A stretch of DNA of 64,000 nucleotides, from assembly GCF_014467015.1 (NCBI RefSeq), contig NZ_CP058559.1, positions 310,001 to 374,000 on the forward strand, read 5' to 3'. Shown piece by piece: positions 27,429 to 36,087 of the stretch (its first letter is position 1; every line of letters begins with the position of its first letter). The translations under genes and the position numbers were made by a program. The DNA is from Alkalicella caledoniensis (GTDB lineage Bacteria; Bacillota; Proteinivoracia; Proteinivoracales; Proteinivoracaceae). The notes under the pieces were generated by a model. That model made no database searches, had not been told where the DNA came from, and saw only the letters and a list, made by a program, of their open reading frames with translations.

Positions 27429-28465
27429 TATTCACCTAAGGCTTTGTTTATTATTTCAGCAAGTGGTCCTACTGTGTTAATAGCCTCATCTAAAGTATTC
27501 CAATGTCCACCTATTTCTATAAGTGTCATTTTCTCGTTGAGATTCTGATTATAGTTTCCTAGCTCTTTAATGACAATACCCCTAGATAGAGATGGATAAA
27601 GCTCTCCAGAAATTCTATTTAGATTGTCTGCCAGTTGATAGTTAGCTCGCCAGTTTTCGTGCCTTTTGCCTACTACAAACAATAGTTTGCCCATTTTTAC
27701 TCCATCTATCTCTGTTGTTACAACTCGTCTACCTTCTTCTGAACTTTTTCCTACTCCATCCCTATGTAAATCTATTATTAAATCAAATTCACCACCCTGC
27801 AGGGCTTCTTTTACAGTATTATTTGATCTCCTGTAGGATTCTGAGTAAGGGGCTATGCTATGGTGTGTGGTATTATGGATTACATTAGCACCTTTATTTT
27901 TCAGTGCCTGTGCTAATTCTTCCCCTACTTTGGCAATTGTTTCATCAAAGTTAGTGGTGTGAGGTGTTCCAGATGTAGGGACAAATGCTTCAGTTGTATG
28001 GGTATGATATATCAATACATTTTTACCATGGAGGGATTTCTCCCCCGTAGGGTCTTGTGGTTCTACTGGATCTTCGGGGTCAGCTGGTTCTTCTATGGGT
28101 GGCGGTGGAGAAATAGGAGGTGTTACAACTTGTACGTAATCAAATTGACCAAATACGGGAATTTGCTTACTTATCATAGTTGATGGTTTTGTTAAGTTTA
28201 TTCCAGCTAAAAGATTAAGGGCCGATAGGGACATATTGTCTCTTATGACATCTTCTTCCCTGGGCATGAATGTTTCGTATAGGGGAACTGATTGGGCAAG
28301 GTATTCTCTGTATAGATATGGATACTTAGGTATGATATGTGTTGCCAATGCCCATACTACACACATAAATCCTATACACAGGGTTACTGTTATATAGTCT
28401 ATTTTTGATTTAGAGCGACTTTTTTTATTTCTTTTTCTAAACATTTTTTTATTTTTATAGTTCAT
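27428..28465 (-). CDS. spoIIP: Stage II sporulation protein P, peptidoglycan hydrolase
   Basis: SpoIIP works with SpoIID and SpoIIM to degrade septal peptidoglycan during engulfment; it is an amidase and endopeptidase. The protein has an N-terminal membrane helix (YITVTLCIGFMCVVWALATH), a Pro-rich linker (ISPPPPIEEPADPEDPVEPQ) and the catalytic domain with VLIYHTHTTEAFVP, DLIIDLHRDG and LIEIGGHWNTLDEA. The ATG at 28463-28465 follows GAGGTG; the earlier frame start would add 35 residues of poor quality. Final length 345 residues. Confidence 0.95.
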   Translation of the reverse strand: MNYKNKKMFRKRNKKSRSKSKIDYITVTLCIGFMCVVWALATHIIPKYPYLYREYLAQSVPLYETFMPREEDVIRDNMSLSALNLLAGINLTKPSTMISKQIPVFGQFDYVQVVTPPISPPPPIEEPADPEDPVEPQDPTGEKSLHGKNVLIYHTHTTEAFVPTSGTPHTTNFDETIAKVGEELAQALKNKGANVIHNTTHHSIAPYSESYRRSNNTVKEALQGGEFDLIIDLHRDGVGKSSEEGRRVVTTEIDGVKMGKLLFVVGKRHENWRANYQLADNLNRISGELYPSLSRGIVIKELGNYNQNLNEKMTLIEIGGHWNTLDEAINTVGPLAEIINKALGE

Positions 28466-28597
28466 TTTATCACCTCGAATTTTACTCTGCTTAATTATGT
28501 TTATTCTCAAGGTTATAAAATTTGCATGTTTTTTTAAAAATATTTTAGTACATGTAGCTGCCGACGGCAATAAAAAAGCGTGGGCTCTTTGGACATG

Positions 28598-28625
28598 TAA
28601 AAAAAGCAGACCACGTGGTCTGCTT
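28598..28625 (-). terminator. Terminator after gpr
   Basis: Perfect palindrome AAGCAGACCAC / GTGGTCTGCTT followed by TTTTTT on the minus strand, 18 bases after the gpr stop. Confidence 0.9.
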
Positions 28626-28642
28626 GAACTTGAGCATGTGTA

Positions 28643-29635
28643 TTAGTATAGGTGTTTTGTGGCATCTTGGAAATCTATTATGGGGTGTAGTGCTGCGTTT
28701 ATTCCTCCCGCTATTACTTCGCTTATGTCAATGACTAATCTATCCACTTCTTTCGGTGTCACTATGAGGGATCCTAAATTATCATTTAATACCTCTGAAA
28801 TGAGTTGTTCCTTTTCAGTGCGGTCTAAGTCCTTTAGAATATTATAGAATTGACCCCCTTGATTTGTCACCTTTATTAAAGTGTCGATAACCATGTCCAT
28901 TGTATCATTTGTAAGGGTTACTGCGTCCACAACTGTAGGTACTCCTATGGCTATCACAGGGACACCTAAGACTTCTTCAGTGATACCCTTTCTTTTATTA
29001 CCTACTCCACTGCCTGGATGTATGCCTGTGTCTGCAATCTGGATAGTTGTATTTAATCTTGATACACTTCTAGCTGCAAGTGCGTCTACTGCAATGACAA
29101 GGTCGGGTTTAATTTTGGAAACTATGGACTCTATTATTTCGCTTGTTTCAATGCCCGTAATTCCCAAAACTCCTGGGGCTATAGCACAAACCGAGCTATA
29201 TTCTTCATCATTTATATCATCGGGCATTATCTCTTTTAAGTGCCGAGTGATAAGGAGATTCTCCACTACTTTTGGTCCTAGAGCATCGGGTGTAACATTC
29301 CAGTTTCCTAACCCCACTATTAGAGCTAAGAAGTTTTCTTTATCTGCCGTTTTTTTAACTAAAGAGTTTAGCTCTTTAGCAAAAACCTGGCTTACTTGTT
29401 CTTCAAGGGAGCTGTTTTTTTGGCGCATGGATGGAATCTCTAATGTAATATAGTTACCTATTTGTTTTCCCATTTCATCTGCGGCCTGATCTGTTTTTAT
29501 GGCTACCCTTTTAACGGAAATTGAGTTATAATCAGCATCTTCTACTTCAACTCCATCAATTGAATGTGTGCTTCCAGTTGTTGTTAAATACTCATGGGCC
29601 TCTATAGCTAAGTCTGTTCTTATCTGCTTGTGCAA
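28643..29635 (-). CDS. gpr: Spore germination protease GPR
   Basis: GPR is an aspartic-type self-processing protease that degrades small acid-soluble spore proteins during germination. The N-terminus MHKQIRTDLAIEAHEYL carries the propeptide processing motif (TDLAIE), which is also the motif recognised in its substrates. The remaining family blocks include VGLGNWNVTPDALGPKVV, APGVLGITGIETSEII and DALAARSVSRLNTTIQIADTGI. It has 330 residues, slightly shorter than the Bacillus protein because of a shorter propeptide. It follows a holin-like gene by 13 bases. Confidence 0.96.
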   Translation of the reverse strand: MHKQIRTDLAIEAHEYLTTTGSTHSIDGVEVEDADYNSISVKRVAIKTDQAADEMGKQIGNYITLEIPSMRQKNSSLEEQVSQVFAKELNSLVKKTADKENFLALIVGLGNWNVTPDALGPKVVENLLITRHLKEIMPDDINDEEYSSVCAIAPGVLGITGIETSEIIESIVSKIKPDLVIAVDALAARSVSRLNTTIQIADTGIHPGSGVGNKRKGITEEVLGVPVIAIGVPTVVDAVTLTNDTMDMVIDTLIKVTNQGGQFYNILKDLDRTEKEQLISEVLNDNLGSLIVTPKEVDRLVIDISEVIAGGINAALHPIIDFQDATKHLY

Positions 29636-29648
29636 TCATTTCACCCCA

Positions 29649-29975
29649 TTATCTTAACTGTGTTGGTACTACTGCATCGATCAATCCAATAATAAATGCC
29701 GCTAATAAAGCTCCAAAAATTGATACACTAAGTTGAGGCACGATAAATTGCGCTAGGTAAATAACTACTGCCGAGGTTATAAAACCAACTATACCTCTAT
29801 TTTGTGGTGAAACATTTTTACCAAACAAAGTTTCTGCAATGTATCCTAGCACAGCTATAACCACTGCAGCAAGTAAAGCTCCTGTAAAACCTAATGCTCC
29901 AAAGCCAGGTAAAAAGAAACCTACGAACATTAAAACTAAAGCGGAAACTATAAACCTTACTATCAATCCTATCAT
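29649..29975 (-). CDS. Phage holin family IV-like four-helix membrane protein
   Basis: This 108-residue protein has four hydrophobic helices and the family pattern GFLLPGF-like FFLPGFGALGFTGALLAAVVIAVLGY. Proteins of this type are widespread in Clostridia and sit next to gpr, so they are probably not phage remnants but membrane proteins of spores or cells. The gene is preceded by AAGGAGG and leads gpr by 13 bases, so the two are co-transcribed. Confidence 0.82.
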   Translation of the reverse strand: MIGLIVRFIVSALVLMFVGFFLPGFGALGFTGALLAAVVIAVLGYIAETLFGKNVSPQNRGIVGFITSAVVIYLAQFIVPQLSVSIFGALLAAFIIGLIDAVVPTQLR

Positions 29976-30114
29976 ATTAAAATCCTCCTTAAACTAGTGA
30001 TTTTTTTGTAAGTGTAGTATACTTTTAATTTAGCCAACTAGCATGTTATATATGCATTTTCATGATTTATTTAGAAAAAAAATAAAAAAAATATAAACAT
30101 AATCATATAAAATA

Positions 30115-30143
30115 TTGCTTTTTTCCCGTGGTCATGATAAAAT
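30115..30143 (+). promoter_or_regulatory. Promoter of rpsT
   Basis: TTGCTT at 30115-30120, 17-base spacer, TAAAAT at 30138-30143, followed by a leader of about 40 bases and a strong GGAGGTGA ribosome site. Confidence 0.65.
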
Positions 30144-30193
30144 ATGTTTGTTAAATTTGGTCGTTCTTTTTTTCTATGAAGGAGGTGACTTTA

Positions 30194-30457
30194 GTGCCTA
30201 ATATTAAATCTGCTAAAAAGCGTGTAAAAGTTATTGCAACTAAAACTGCTCGTAATGCCAGTATTAAATCATATGTAAGATCAACTATTAAAAAGTATGA
30301 GACTGCTGTGGCAGCTGGTGATAAAGATGTAGCTTCAACTGAATTAGTTAAAGCAATCAGAGCTCTTGATAAAGCTGTAACTAAAGGAGTGTTACACAAA
30401 AACACTGCTTCTCGTAAAAAGTCTAGATTATCAAAAAAGCTTCAAGAAATCGCATAA
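30194..30457 (+). CDS. rpsT: Small ribosomal subunit protein bS20
   Basis: bS20 binds 16S rRNA early in 30S assembly. The 87-residue, Lys/Ala-rich protein begins PNIKSAKKRVKV. The start is the GTG at 30194-30196, 8 bases after GGAGGTGA; the longer open frame begins inside the ribosome site. It is a plus-strand single gene that converges with holA, an arrangement common in Firmicutes. Confidence 0.96.
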   Translation: MPNIKSAKKRVKVIATKTARNASIKSYVRSTIKKYETAVAAGDKDVASTELVKAIRALDKAVTKGVLHKNTASRKKSRLSKKLQEIA

Positions 30458-30468
30458 TTTAGAAAGTA

Positions 30469-30497
30469 AAGGACTCCCTGAGGGAAGTCCTTTTTTA
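30469..30497 (+). terminator. Terminator of rpsT
   Basis: AAGGACT-CCC / GGG-AAGTCCTT hairpin followed by TTTTT. Confidence 0.85.
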
Positions 30498-30539
30498 CGT
30501 TGGATCAGTTTAATCCTACCATGTACTTAAATTTGAGGC

Positions 30540-30576
30540 ATGAAAAAAACCTACGTATTAATAATACGCAGGGTCT
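30540..30576 (-). terminator. Terminator of comEC-holA
   Basis: CCTGCGTATT / AATACGTAGG stem with a short loop, followed by TTTTTTT on the minus strand, 36 bases after the holA stop codon. It contains one G/T mismatch. Confidence 0.8.
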
Positions 30577-30611
30577 GGCATATGATGTTATGTATGTTTT
30601 TAAACTACCTT

Positions 30612-31640
30612 CTATACATAGTACAAATTGGTAAGCAGGAGTTCTAGTCCTTTTTGATAGTCTAGGACTCCTGTTTTTATTTTTATCTCGTATTCTGCTG
30701 CTAGCTCTATCCCTTTTTCTATGGAAGTTTTATTGAACTTTTCGCTTTGTTTTACCAGCTGGGATAAAGCATAAGGGCTATGGATTCCTAGTAGTTCACC
30801 CATCTGTTTGCTGGTATAGCCTTTTGATGTCAAGCTTTTGACTTTAGCAATATTTCGAAGTTGCTTTATTATCATAAAAAGTATCATCAGTGGAGCCTCG
30901 CCCTCTTGAAGCATTCCATGTAATGTTGAAATGGATTTAGTTAAGTTTTTGAATGCTATACTTTCAATTAACTTAAAAATGTTTTCATTTACTGTAAAAG
31001 AACAAATTTGCAAGTCTTCTTTTTCAAGTGTAGTTTTATCGCCCATGAAATTTATTAGTTTTTGTAGCTCATTTTCAATAAGATACATATCGTTTGGCAA
31101 ATTAAACACTAAGGTATCCACTATGTTAGGGGGTATTTTCTTTTGGTTTTCTTCAAAAATTTCATTAATCCACTTTTTTATATCAAAAGTGTTTTGCTTT
31201 GCACATTCAACTACCTTGCCAGATCCCTTTAAAGTTTTAAAGAGTTTCTTCCTTTTATCCACTTTCTCACCTTCGATAATAATAACAATATTATTGAGGT
31301 TTTTATCGTCTCTTGTGAGATATTTGATTAAGTATTCATTTATTTCCTCTTCTTTTTTTGTTTGCTTTGCCTTTAGAATGTCACATCTCTTAAACATAAT
31401 AACTCTCTTATCGGCCATAAATGGCAGTGTCTCAAGTGTTCCTATATACTTATTATACACTTCATCAGAAGTCAGTGTATCTATGTTATAGTCTTGGAAG
31501 TCTTCAAACCCTTCTAGACCCTTTTGATGTTGAAATGCTTCTGATAATATTTCATCAAGGGCTTTATTTATGAGATATGGTTCATCACCATAAATAAGGT
31601 AAGAAAAGTAATTCTGTTTTGCTTCATTTGCTTTCTCCAT
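30612..31640 (-). CDS. holA: DNA polymerase III subunit delta
   Basis: The delta subunit of the clamp loader opens the beta sliding clamp. The 342-residue protein has the expected N-terminal AAA+-like fold without a P-loop (YLIYGDEPYLINKAL), VIIIEGEKVDKRKKLFK, and a C-terminal helical collar (LRNIAKVKSLTSKGYTSKQMGELLGIHSPYALSQL). It is downstream of comEC by 9 bases and converges with rpsT, the usual comEC-holA-rpsT layout. Confidence 0.94.
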   Translation of the reverse strand: MEKANEAKQNYFSYLIYGDEPYLINKALDEILSEAFQHQKGLEGFEDFQDYNIDTLTSDEVYNKYIGTLETLPFMADKRVIMFKRCDILKAKQTKKEEEINEYLIKYLTRDDKNLNNIVIIIEGEKVDKRKKLFKTLKGSGKVVECAKQNTFDIKKWINEIFEENQKKIPPNIVDTLVFNLPNDMYLIENELQKLINFMGDKTTLEKEDLQICSFTVNENIFKLIESIAFKNLTKSISTLHGMLQEGEAPLMILFMIIKQLRNIAKVKSLTSKGYTSKQMGELLGIHSPYALSQLVKQSEKFNKTSIEKGIELAAEYEIKIKTGVLDYQKGLELLLTNLYYV

Positions 31641-31649
31641 TTGATTTGG

Positions 31650-33860
31650 TCACCTCACATGATCTTTTACTATGAATCCTTTGTCTTTTATCTTTACTGA
31701 CACCATACCAGTGTACTTTGTAATATGGTAGTTGGAATTTATGCCATTGAGCCTATCTAGGACTTCTTTCGATGGGTGTCCATAATTATTGTTTCCTACT
31801 GATATTATAGCATGTTTTGGTAGTGTTTTAGACAAAAATTCCTCTGAAGACGAAGTGGCGCTACCATGGTGTGCGATTTTTAATATTTCGACCTTTGGCA
31901 AAAGGTGAATGATATCTTTTTCAGCAGACTCGATGTCCCCTGTAAACAACACTTTGGTCTCTCCGTATTGTAAAAGCATCACTAAGGAAATATTGTTGCT
32001 TGGAGACTCATTTGGTGTGTATGTTGATGATGGGTGTAGCACTTCAATATTAAGTTTAGATACTGATAAAGAATCACCTTTTTTTACGTTTATGGTATTT
32101 GAGATTTGCCCTTCCACTTGTTTTTTTATGCTAGTGTATGTGTTAGTAAACATATTCTCGTTATGGGGTATTAGCAAGTTTTTCACTTCAATTTTGTTTA
32201 CTATTTCTTTTAGAGCTCCTATATGATCATAGTGGGGATGTGTTAAAAATAAATAGTCCAGTCTTTGAATCCCCAAGTTTTTTAGCACAGGTACTACTAC
32301 CCTCTGGCCGATATTTGTTCCAATGGTTCCACCGGTATCTATTAAGATATTTGTTCCTTTATGTCTAATAATTATGCAATCTCCTTGACCTACGTCTAGA
32401 AAATAAATTTCCACCTGGGGCTGGATGTATAGCACAGAACCAATAGCTATTGCAAAGCATAAAAGTAAAGCTAGTAGTTTTTTTGTACTGATTACTTTGT
32501 TTTTATGCAGGTAATATCCTATAATACTCAAAGCTACTATGCTAATTCCTAATAGCTTAACCAATGAAATGTGTAACCATATTGCTGTAATTTTAGACCA
32601 GATTAATATGTAGTTTGACAGTATTTCAATTGTTATTCGAAATATTCCTATTGGAAAAATAGCATAACACATTATTAGTCCTAGGTAAGGAGGTAAAACA
32701 GGCGCAACTAGTAGGTTTGATACTATTGAAAATATTGGTAGGCCCTTAAAATAGTAGTAGTTAAGGGGTAGTAATGCTATTTGTACTGATAATGTTATTT
32801 TAAGTATGTTTTGTATATACAAATTTTTTATTTTATCTAGCAATCTAAGTCGAGGGCTGATGTATGCTATTCCTAGCACAGCACCATAGCTGAATTGAAA
32901 TCCCATATCCAGTAAAACAAGGGGGTTTAAAGTTATAAAAACTAAAGCTGTTACTTGGACAGATCTTGACAGACTGTAAGGATAGCCCATGGTCTTTGAT
33001 ATCATGTATATGAATAACATTGTAATGGCCCTAAGGGTGGATGGTTTGAATCCTACAAATACAGAGAAAACAAGGGCCATGAAAAAACCGGTAATATAAG
33101 ATAGTTTTTTATTTCTAGTTATTATTGTTACAAGGTAAGCAAATATCATAAATACAATCCCAATGTGTAGGCCTGAAACAGCGGTGATGTGTATAAGGCC
33201 AGAATCTCTAAAACTTTCTATGTATTCATTGTCTATTTGATTTTTATCACCTAAGAGAATTGCTGGGGCAAGGCTTGCCCCTTTTATGTCTAATGTATTA
33301 AGTCTTAGCAGAGCCTTGCTTTTGATGTGAGTTATAGTAGTATTATTCTCTATTTTGCTTTCTAGTCTTTGGATGGATCCAGTGGTTTCACTTATATAAC
33401 CATACCTTTTATATACATATTTGTTGTTAGGGTAGTATGTCCCCGGATTTTTATACTGGTAGAATTGTTTTACTTCCCCTTCGTAGCTGATTATGTCCCC
33501 TTTGGTATATTCCTTTTGAGAGTATAGTAGCAAACTATGACCTGGTTTTATTTTATCTGCTTTTGTTTCTAATATGGACAAAACATAATAATCTTCTTTT
33601 ACTTCAATTATTTCCAAAGCTAAGTTTAATTTCTGTTGTTGTAAGTAGTTAGTTAGATTGTCAACGGTAGCTTTTTGGGTATATGATCTTGCAAATATAA
33701 TAAGCAGGAATGTTATTGCTATAATTAAGGGAGCTTTGCTTTTTTTGTTTAGGAGTATGTATACACATATAGCCAATATTGCAGCAAGTAAAGGAATGTA
33801 GGTAATATCTACAAATGGAATTATAGCTGCTATAATGGCAGTTATTAGTATTATCCCCAT
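31650..33860 (-). CDS. comEC: DNA internalization competence protein ComEC/Rec2
   Basis: ComEC forms the channel for single-stranded DNA entry in natural transformation. The protein has N-terminal membrane helices with the DUF4131 OB-like region, the Competence domain with many helices (GLIHITAVSGLHIGIVFMIF, LYIQNILKITLSVQIALLPL) and a C-terminal metallo-beta-lactamase-type domain (FLDVGQGDCIIIRHKG, THPHYDHIGALKE). The ATG at 33858-33860 follows GGGGGGAG. The gene is full length (736 residues). comEA lies apart at 39 kb, unlike the Bacillus comEA-comEC operon. Confidence 0.95.
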   Translation of the reverse strand: MGIILITAIIAAIIPFVDITYIPLLAAILAICVYILLNKKSKAPLIIAITFLLIIFARSYTQKATVDNLTNYLQQQKLNLALEIIEVKEDYYVLSILETKADKIKPGHSLLLYSQKEYTKGDIISYEGEVKQFYQYKNPGTYYPNNKYVYKRYGYISETTGSIQRLESKIENNTTITHIKSKALLRLNTLDIKGASLAPAILLGDKNQIDNEYIESFRDSGLIHITAVSGLHIGIVFMIFAYLVTIITRNKKLSYITGFFMALVFSVFVGFKPSTLRAITMLFIYMISKTMGYPYSLSRSVQVTALVFITLNPLVLLDMGFQFSYGAVLGIAYISPRLRLLDKIKNLYIQNILKITLSVQIALLPLNYYYFKGLPIFSIVSNLLVAPVLPPYLGLIMCYAIFPIGIFRITIEILSNYILIWSKITAIWLHISLVKLLGISIVALSIIGYYLHKNKVISTKKLLALLLCFAIAIGSVLYIQPQVEIYFLDVGQGDCIIIRHKGTNILIDTGGTIGTNIGQRVVVPVLKNLGIQRLDYLFLTHPHYDHIGALKEIVNKIEVKNLLIPHNENMFTNTYTSIKKQVEGQISNTINVKKGDSLSVSKLNIEVLHPSSTYTPNESPSNNISLVMLLQYGETKVLFTGDIESAEKDIIHLLPKVEILKIAHHGSATSSSEEFLSKTLPKHAIISVGNNNYGHPSKEVLDRLNGINSNYHITKYTGMVSVKIKDKGFIVKDHVR

Positions 33861-34000
33861 GCTACTCCCCCCTCTCACCGATATTTTTCTCCCTTTTTCA
33901 CCATTTTCCTTCTTTTTAGGAGAAAATTATTAACGTCAAAGGCGACCACCAGTATATAAGAAATTAAAACTTTTTGATTTATAAAAATAGTATTTTTTTA

Positions 34001-34247
34001 GCCACAGATCTACATGATCAATATGATCTTTTAAGTACATAAATATATAATTTCTTAAAGTTTATTATTAGTAGTTTTAATTGAGTTTTAATTGAGTTTT
34101 AATTGAAGTTAAATTGATAATTAAGTTTCGTTAGATTTTATAATTCCCTAAATCGTTTAAATCTGTTTTAATCCCAGTTAATCCGTGGCTAATCTTTTGC
34201 CTTTATCTTTTTTCCCTCAGATCATTTAGATCATGTAGATCTGTGGC
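34001..34247. repeat. Perfect 19-bp inverted repeat pair bounding a 247-base block
   Basis: GCCACAGATCTACATGATC at 34001-34019 is the exact reverse complement of 34229-34247. Each arm is followed inward by further GATC-containing words. The block could be a MITE-like element or a degenerate GATC/GTGGC repeat island. Confidence 0.85.
34074..34106 (+). repeat. Three tandem copies of an 11-bp unit
   Basis: GTTTTAATTGA is repeated three times without change (34074-34084, 34085-34095, 34096-34106) and is followed by a decayed fourth unit. The period is close to one helical turn. Confidence 0.85.
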
Positions 34248-34321
34248 CAAACTTTTGCCTTTATCTTTTTTCTCTCAGGATCACGTGAATTATGTTAATC
34301 AGTGGCTAAATTTATAAAAAC

Positions 34322-34349
34322 AAAAGCTCACCTAGGTAGGTGAGCTTTT

Positions 34350-34350
<1 letters not shown>
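34322..34350 (-). terminator. Terminator of pyrR
   Basis: AAAAGCTCACCTA / TAGGTGAGCTTTT perfect stem with a 2-base gap, followed by T residues on the minus strand; directly after the pyrR stop codon. Confidence 0.9.
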
Positions 34351-34928
<578 letters not shown>

Positions 34929-34933
34929 CTAGA

Positions 34934-34962
34934 ATATTACTATAACATGAAATTTTTGTCAA
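34934..34962 (-). promoter_or_regulatory. Promoter of pyrR
   Basis: Consensus TTGACA at 34957-34962, 17-base spacer, TAATAT at 34934-34939. The transcript leader is only about 30 bases, leaving no room for an attenuator. Confidence 0.75.
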
Positions 34963-35012
34963 CCAGCCTTACATTTGTTGGAATTTCAAAGGATTTTGAA
35001 GAATGATTATCT

Positions 35013-35112
35013 CTAGTTTACATAACTATACGTATTCTTTAGCTATTTAGCCCTAGATAAGGGATTTGCAGTTTGTGTTATGTAAACTAGTCGGTTATAA
35101 TAGCTAAAGAAT
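35013..35112. promoter_or_regulatory. Two interleaved perfect 14-bp inverted repeats around the sleB promoter
   Basis: Arm A at 35013-35026 (CTAGTTTACATAAC) pairs exactly with A' at 35077-35090. Arm B at 35034-35047 (ATTCTTTAGCTATT) pairs exactly with B' at 35099-35112. The order A-B-A'-B' means they cannot form one nested hairpin; they would make a pseudoknot-like fold or act as paired operators. A small CCCT...AGGG hairpin (35051-35063) lies between. The likely -10 box of sleB overlaps the left edge of B'. Confidence 0.85.
35073..35101 (+). promoter_or_regulatory. Likely promoter of sleB
   Basis: TTGTGT at 35073-35078, 17-base spacer, TATAAT at 35096-35101. The spacer overlaps arm A' and the -10 overlaps arm B' of the interleaved repeats, so proteins binding these repeats could block it. 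A sporulation sigma factor would be expected for a germination hydrolase, so this vegetative-looking match is notable. Confidence 0.5.
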
Positions 35113-35133
35113 TCACAAAGGGAGGTAAGAGAT

Positions 35134-35937
35134 ATGTTAAAGAGTATAAAAAGATTATCTATAGCACTTATGGTCTCAACTATGGTTTTAACTACTGCTA
35201 CTACTGCCTATGGTTTCAATTATACTATCCAACCTGGAGATTCACTTTTTAAGATCGGGCAAAACTTCGGAGTAACAATAAATGATTTAAGGGAAGCAAA
35301 TAACATTGAAGGTGATTTAATTTTCGCTGGTGCAAAAATGTCAATACCTGTTGAAGAAGAAACTTATACGGTTGTTAAAGGCGATTCACTGTTTTTAATT
35401 GCTCAACGTTATGGTACTACTATTGATCAATTAAAAACCGTAAATAATCTAACTGGGGATGTTATTTATCCTAATCAGGTACTAACAGTTTCATCCACTA
35501 ACCAAGTTCAAGCTGTTAAAGCTACAGAAACTACAGAAACTACAGTTACTCAAGCTAATACCGCAAATAGAATTATGCAAGTGACTGAAAAAGAAATGGA
35601 CCTATTAGCTAGAGCTGTATACAGTGAAGCTAGGGGTGAGCCCTTTGACGGTCAAGTTGCTGTGGCAGCAGTTATTTTTAACAGAGTAAAGCACAATGAA
35701 TTCCCTAACACAATTGAAGGAGTTATTTTTGAGCCATGGGCATTTACTGCAGTAAATGATGGTCAGTTCTGGTTAACTCCAAATGACAGTGCCTACAGAG
35801 CAGTGGAAGAAGCCCTAAAGGGTACTGACCCATCAGGTGGTGCAATATTCTACTACAACCCTGTTACTGCAACTAACCAATGGATCAGAACTCGTCAGAT
35901 AATTAGAACAATCGGAAGACATGTTTTTGCTATCTAA
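35134..35937 (+). CDS. LysM-containing cell wall hydrolase of the SleB/CwlJ family
   Basis: The 267-residue secreted protein has a signal peptide (cleavage near residue 27, after TTAYG), two LysM peptidoglycan-binding repeats (YTIQPGDSLFKIGQNFGV and YTVVKGDSLFLIAQRYGT, about residues 29-118), a Thr-rich linker and a hydrolase-2 domain (about 150-267) with LLARAVYSEARGEP carrying the catalytic Glu. SleB-type enzymes are lytic transglycosylases that open the spore cortex, but LysM versions in Clostridia may also act on vegetative walls. Single-gene unit with its own terminator. Confidence 0.9.
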   Translation: MLKSIKRLSIALMVSTMVLTTATTAYGFNYTIQPGDSLFKIGQNFGVTINDLREANNIEGDLIFAGAKMSIPVEEETYTVVKGDSLFLIAQRYGTTIDQLKTVNNLTGDVIYPNQVLTVSSTNQVQAVKATETTETTVTQANTANRIMQVTEKEMDLLARAVYSEARGEPFDGQVAVAAVIFNRVKHNEFPNTIEGVIFEPWAFTAVNDGQFWLTPNDSAYRAVEEALKGTDPSGGAIFYYNPVTATNQWIRTRQIIRTIGRHVFAI

Positions 35938-35942
35938 CTAAG

Positions 35943-35979
35943 AAAAAATCCCAGTGGTCCTAGCCACTGGGATTTTTTT
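35943..35979 (+). terminator. Terminator of the SleB-like gene
   Basis: AAAAAATCCCAGTGG / CCACTGGGATTTTTT perfect stem, 6-base loop. Confidence 0.93.
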
Positions 35980-36087
35980 ATTATTCTATGAAAAGTCATT
36001 GCCCCCACAACCTCCTCCTTCTTCCTTACTTACATAGCAAAAACATGATATAATATATCAATATTACTTAGTCGGAGGTGTTTTTTT

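Larger units (their letters stand above)
33861..34321. other. Repeat-rich intergenic region between comEC and pyrR
   Basis: No credible gene occurs in these 460 bases. It holds a perfect 19-bp inverted repeat pair (34001-34019 and 34229-34247), three tandem 11-bp units (34074-34106), and two to three degenerate direct repeats of the form GTGGCTAA...CTTTTGCCTTTATCTTTTTT (34183-34224, 34241-34284, trace at 34311-34319). The wording resembles the GTTAATCCGTGGC family of low-complexity spacer repeats seen in diverse bacteria. Confidence 0.8.

Noticed and set aside
28466-28597. A sigma-E type promoter for spoIIP (GAATAAACATAATTA region)
   Set aside because: A CATAATTA word is present, but no matching -35 at the correct distance could be picked with confidence.
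29649-29975. Interpretation of the holin-like gene as part of a prophage
   Set aside because: No other phage genes are near; such four-helix genes next to gpr are common in Clostridia.
30151-30405. An 84-codon frame antisense to rpsT
   Set aside because: It is a shadow of the conserved bS20 gene; rpsT has a good promoter, ribosome site and terminator.
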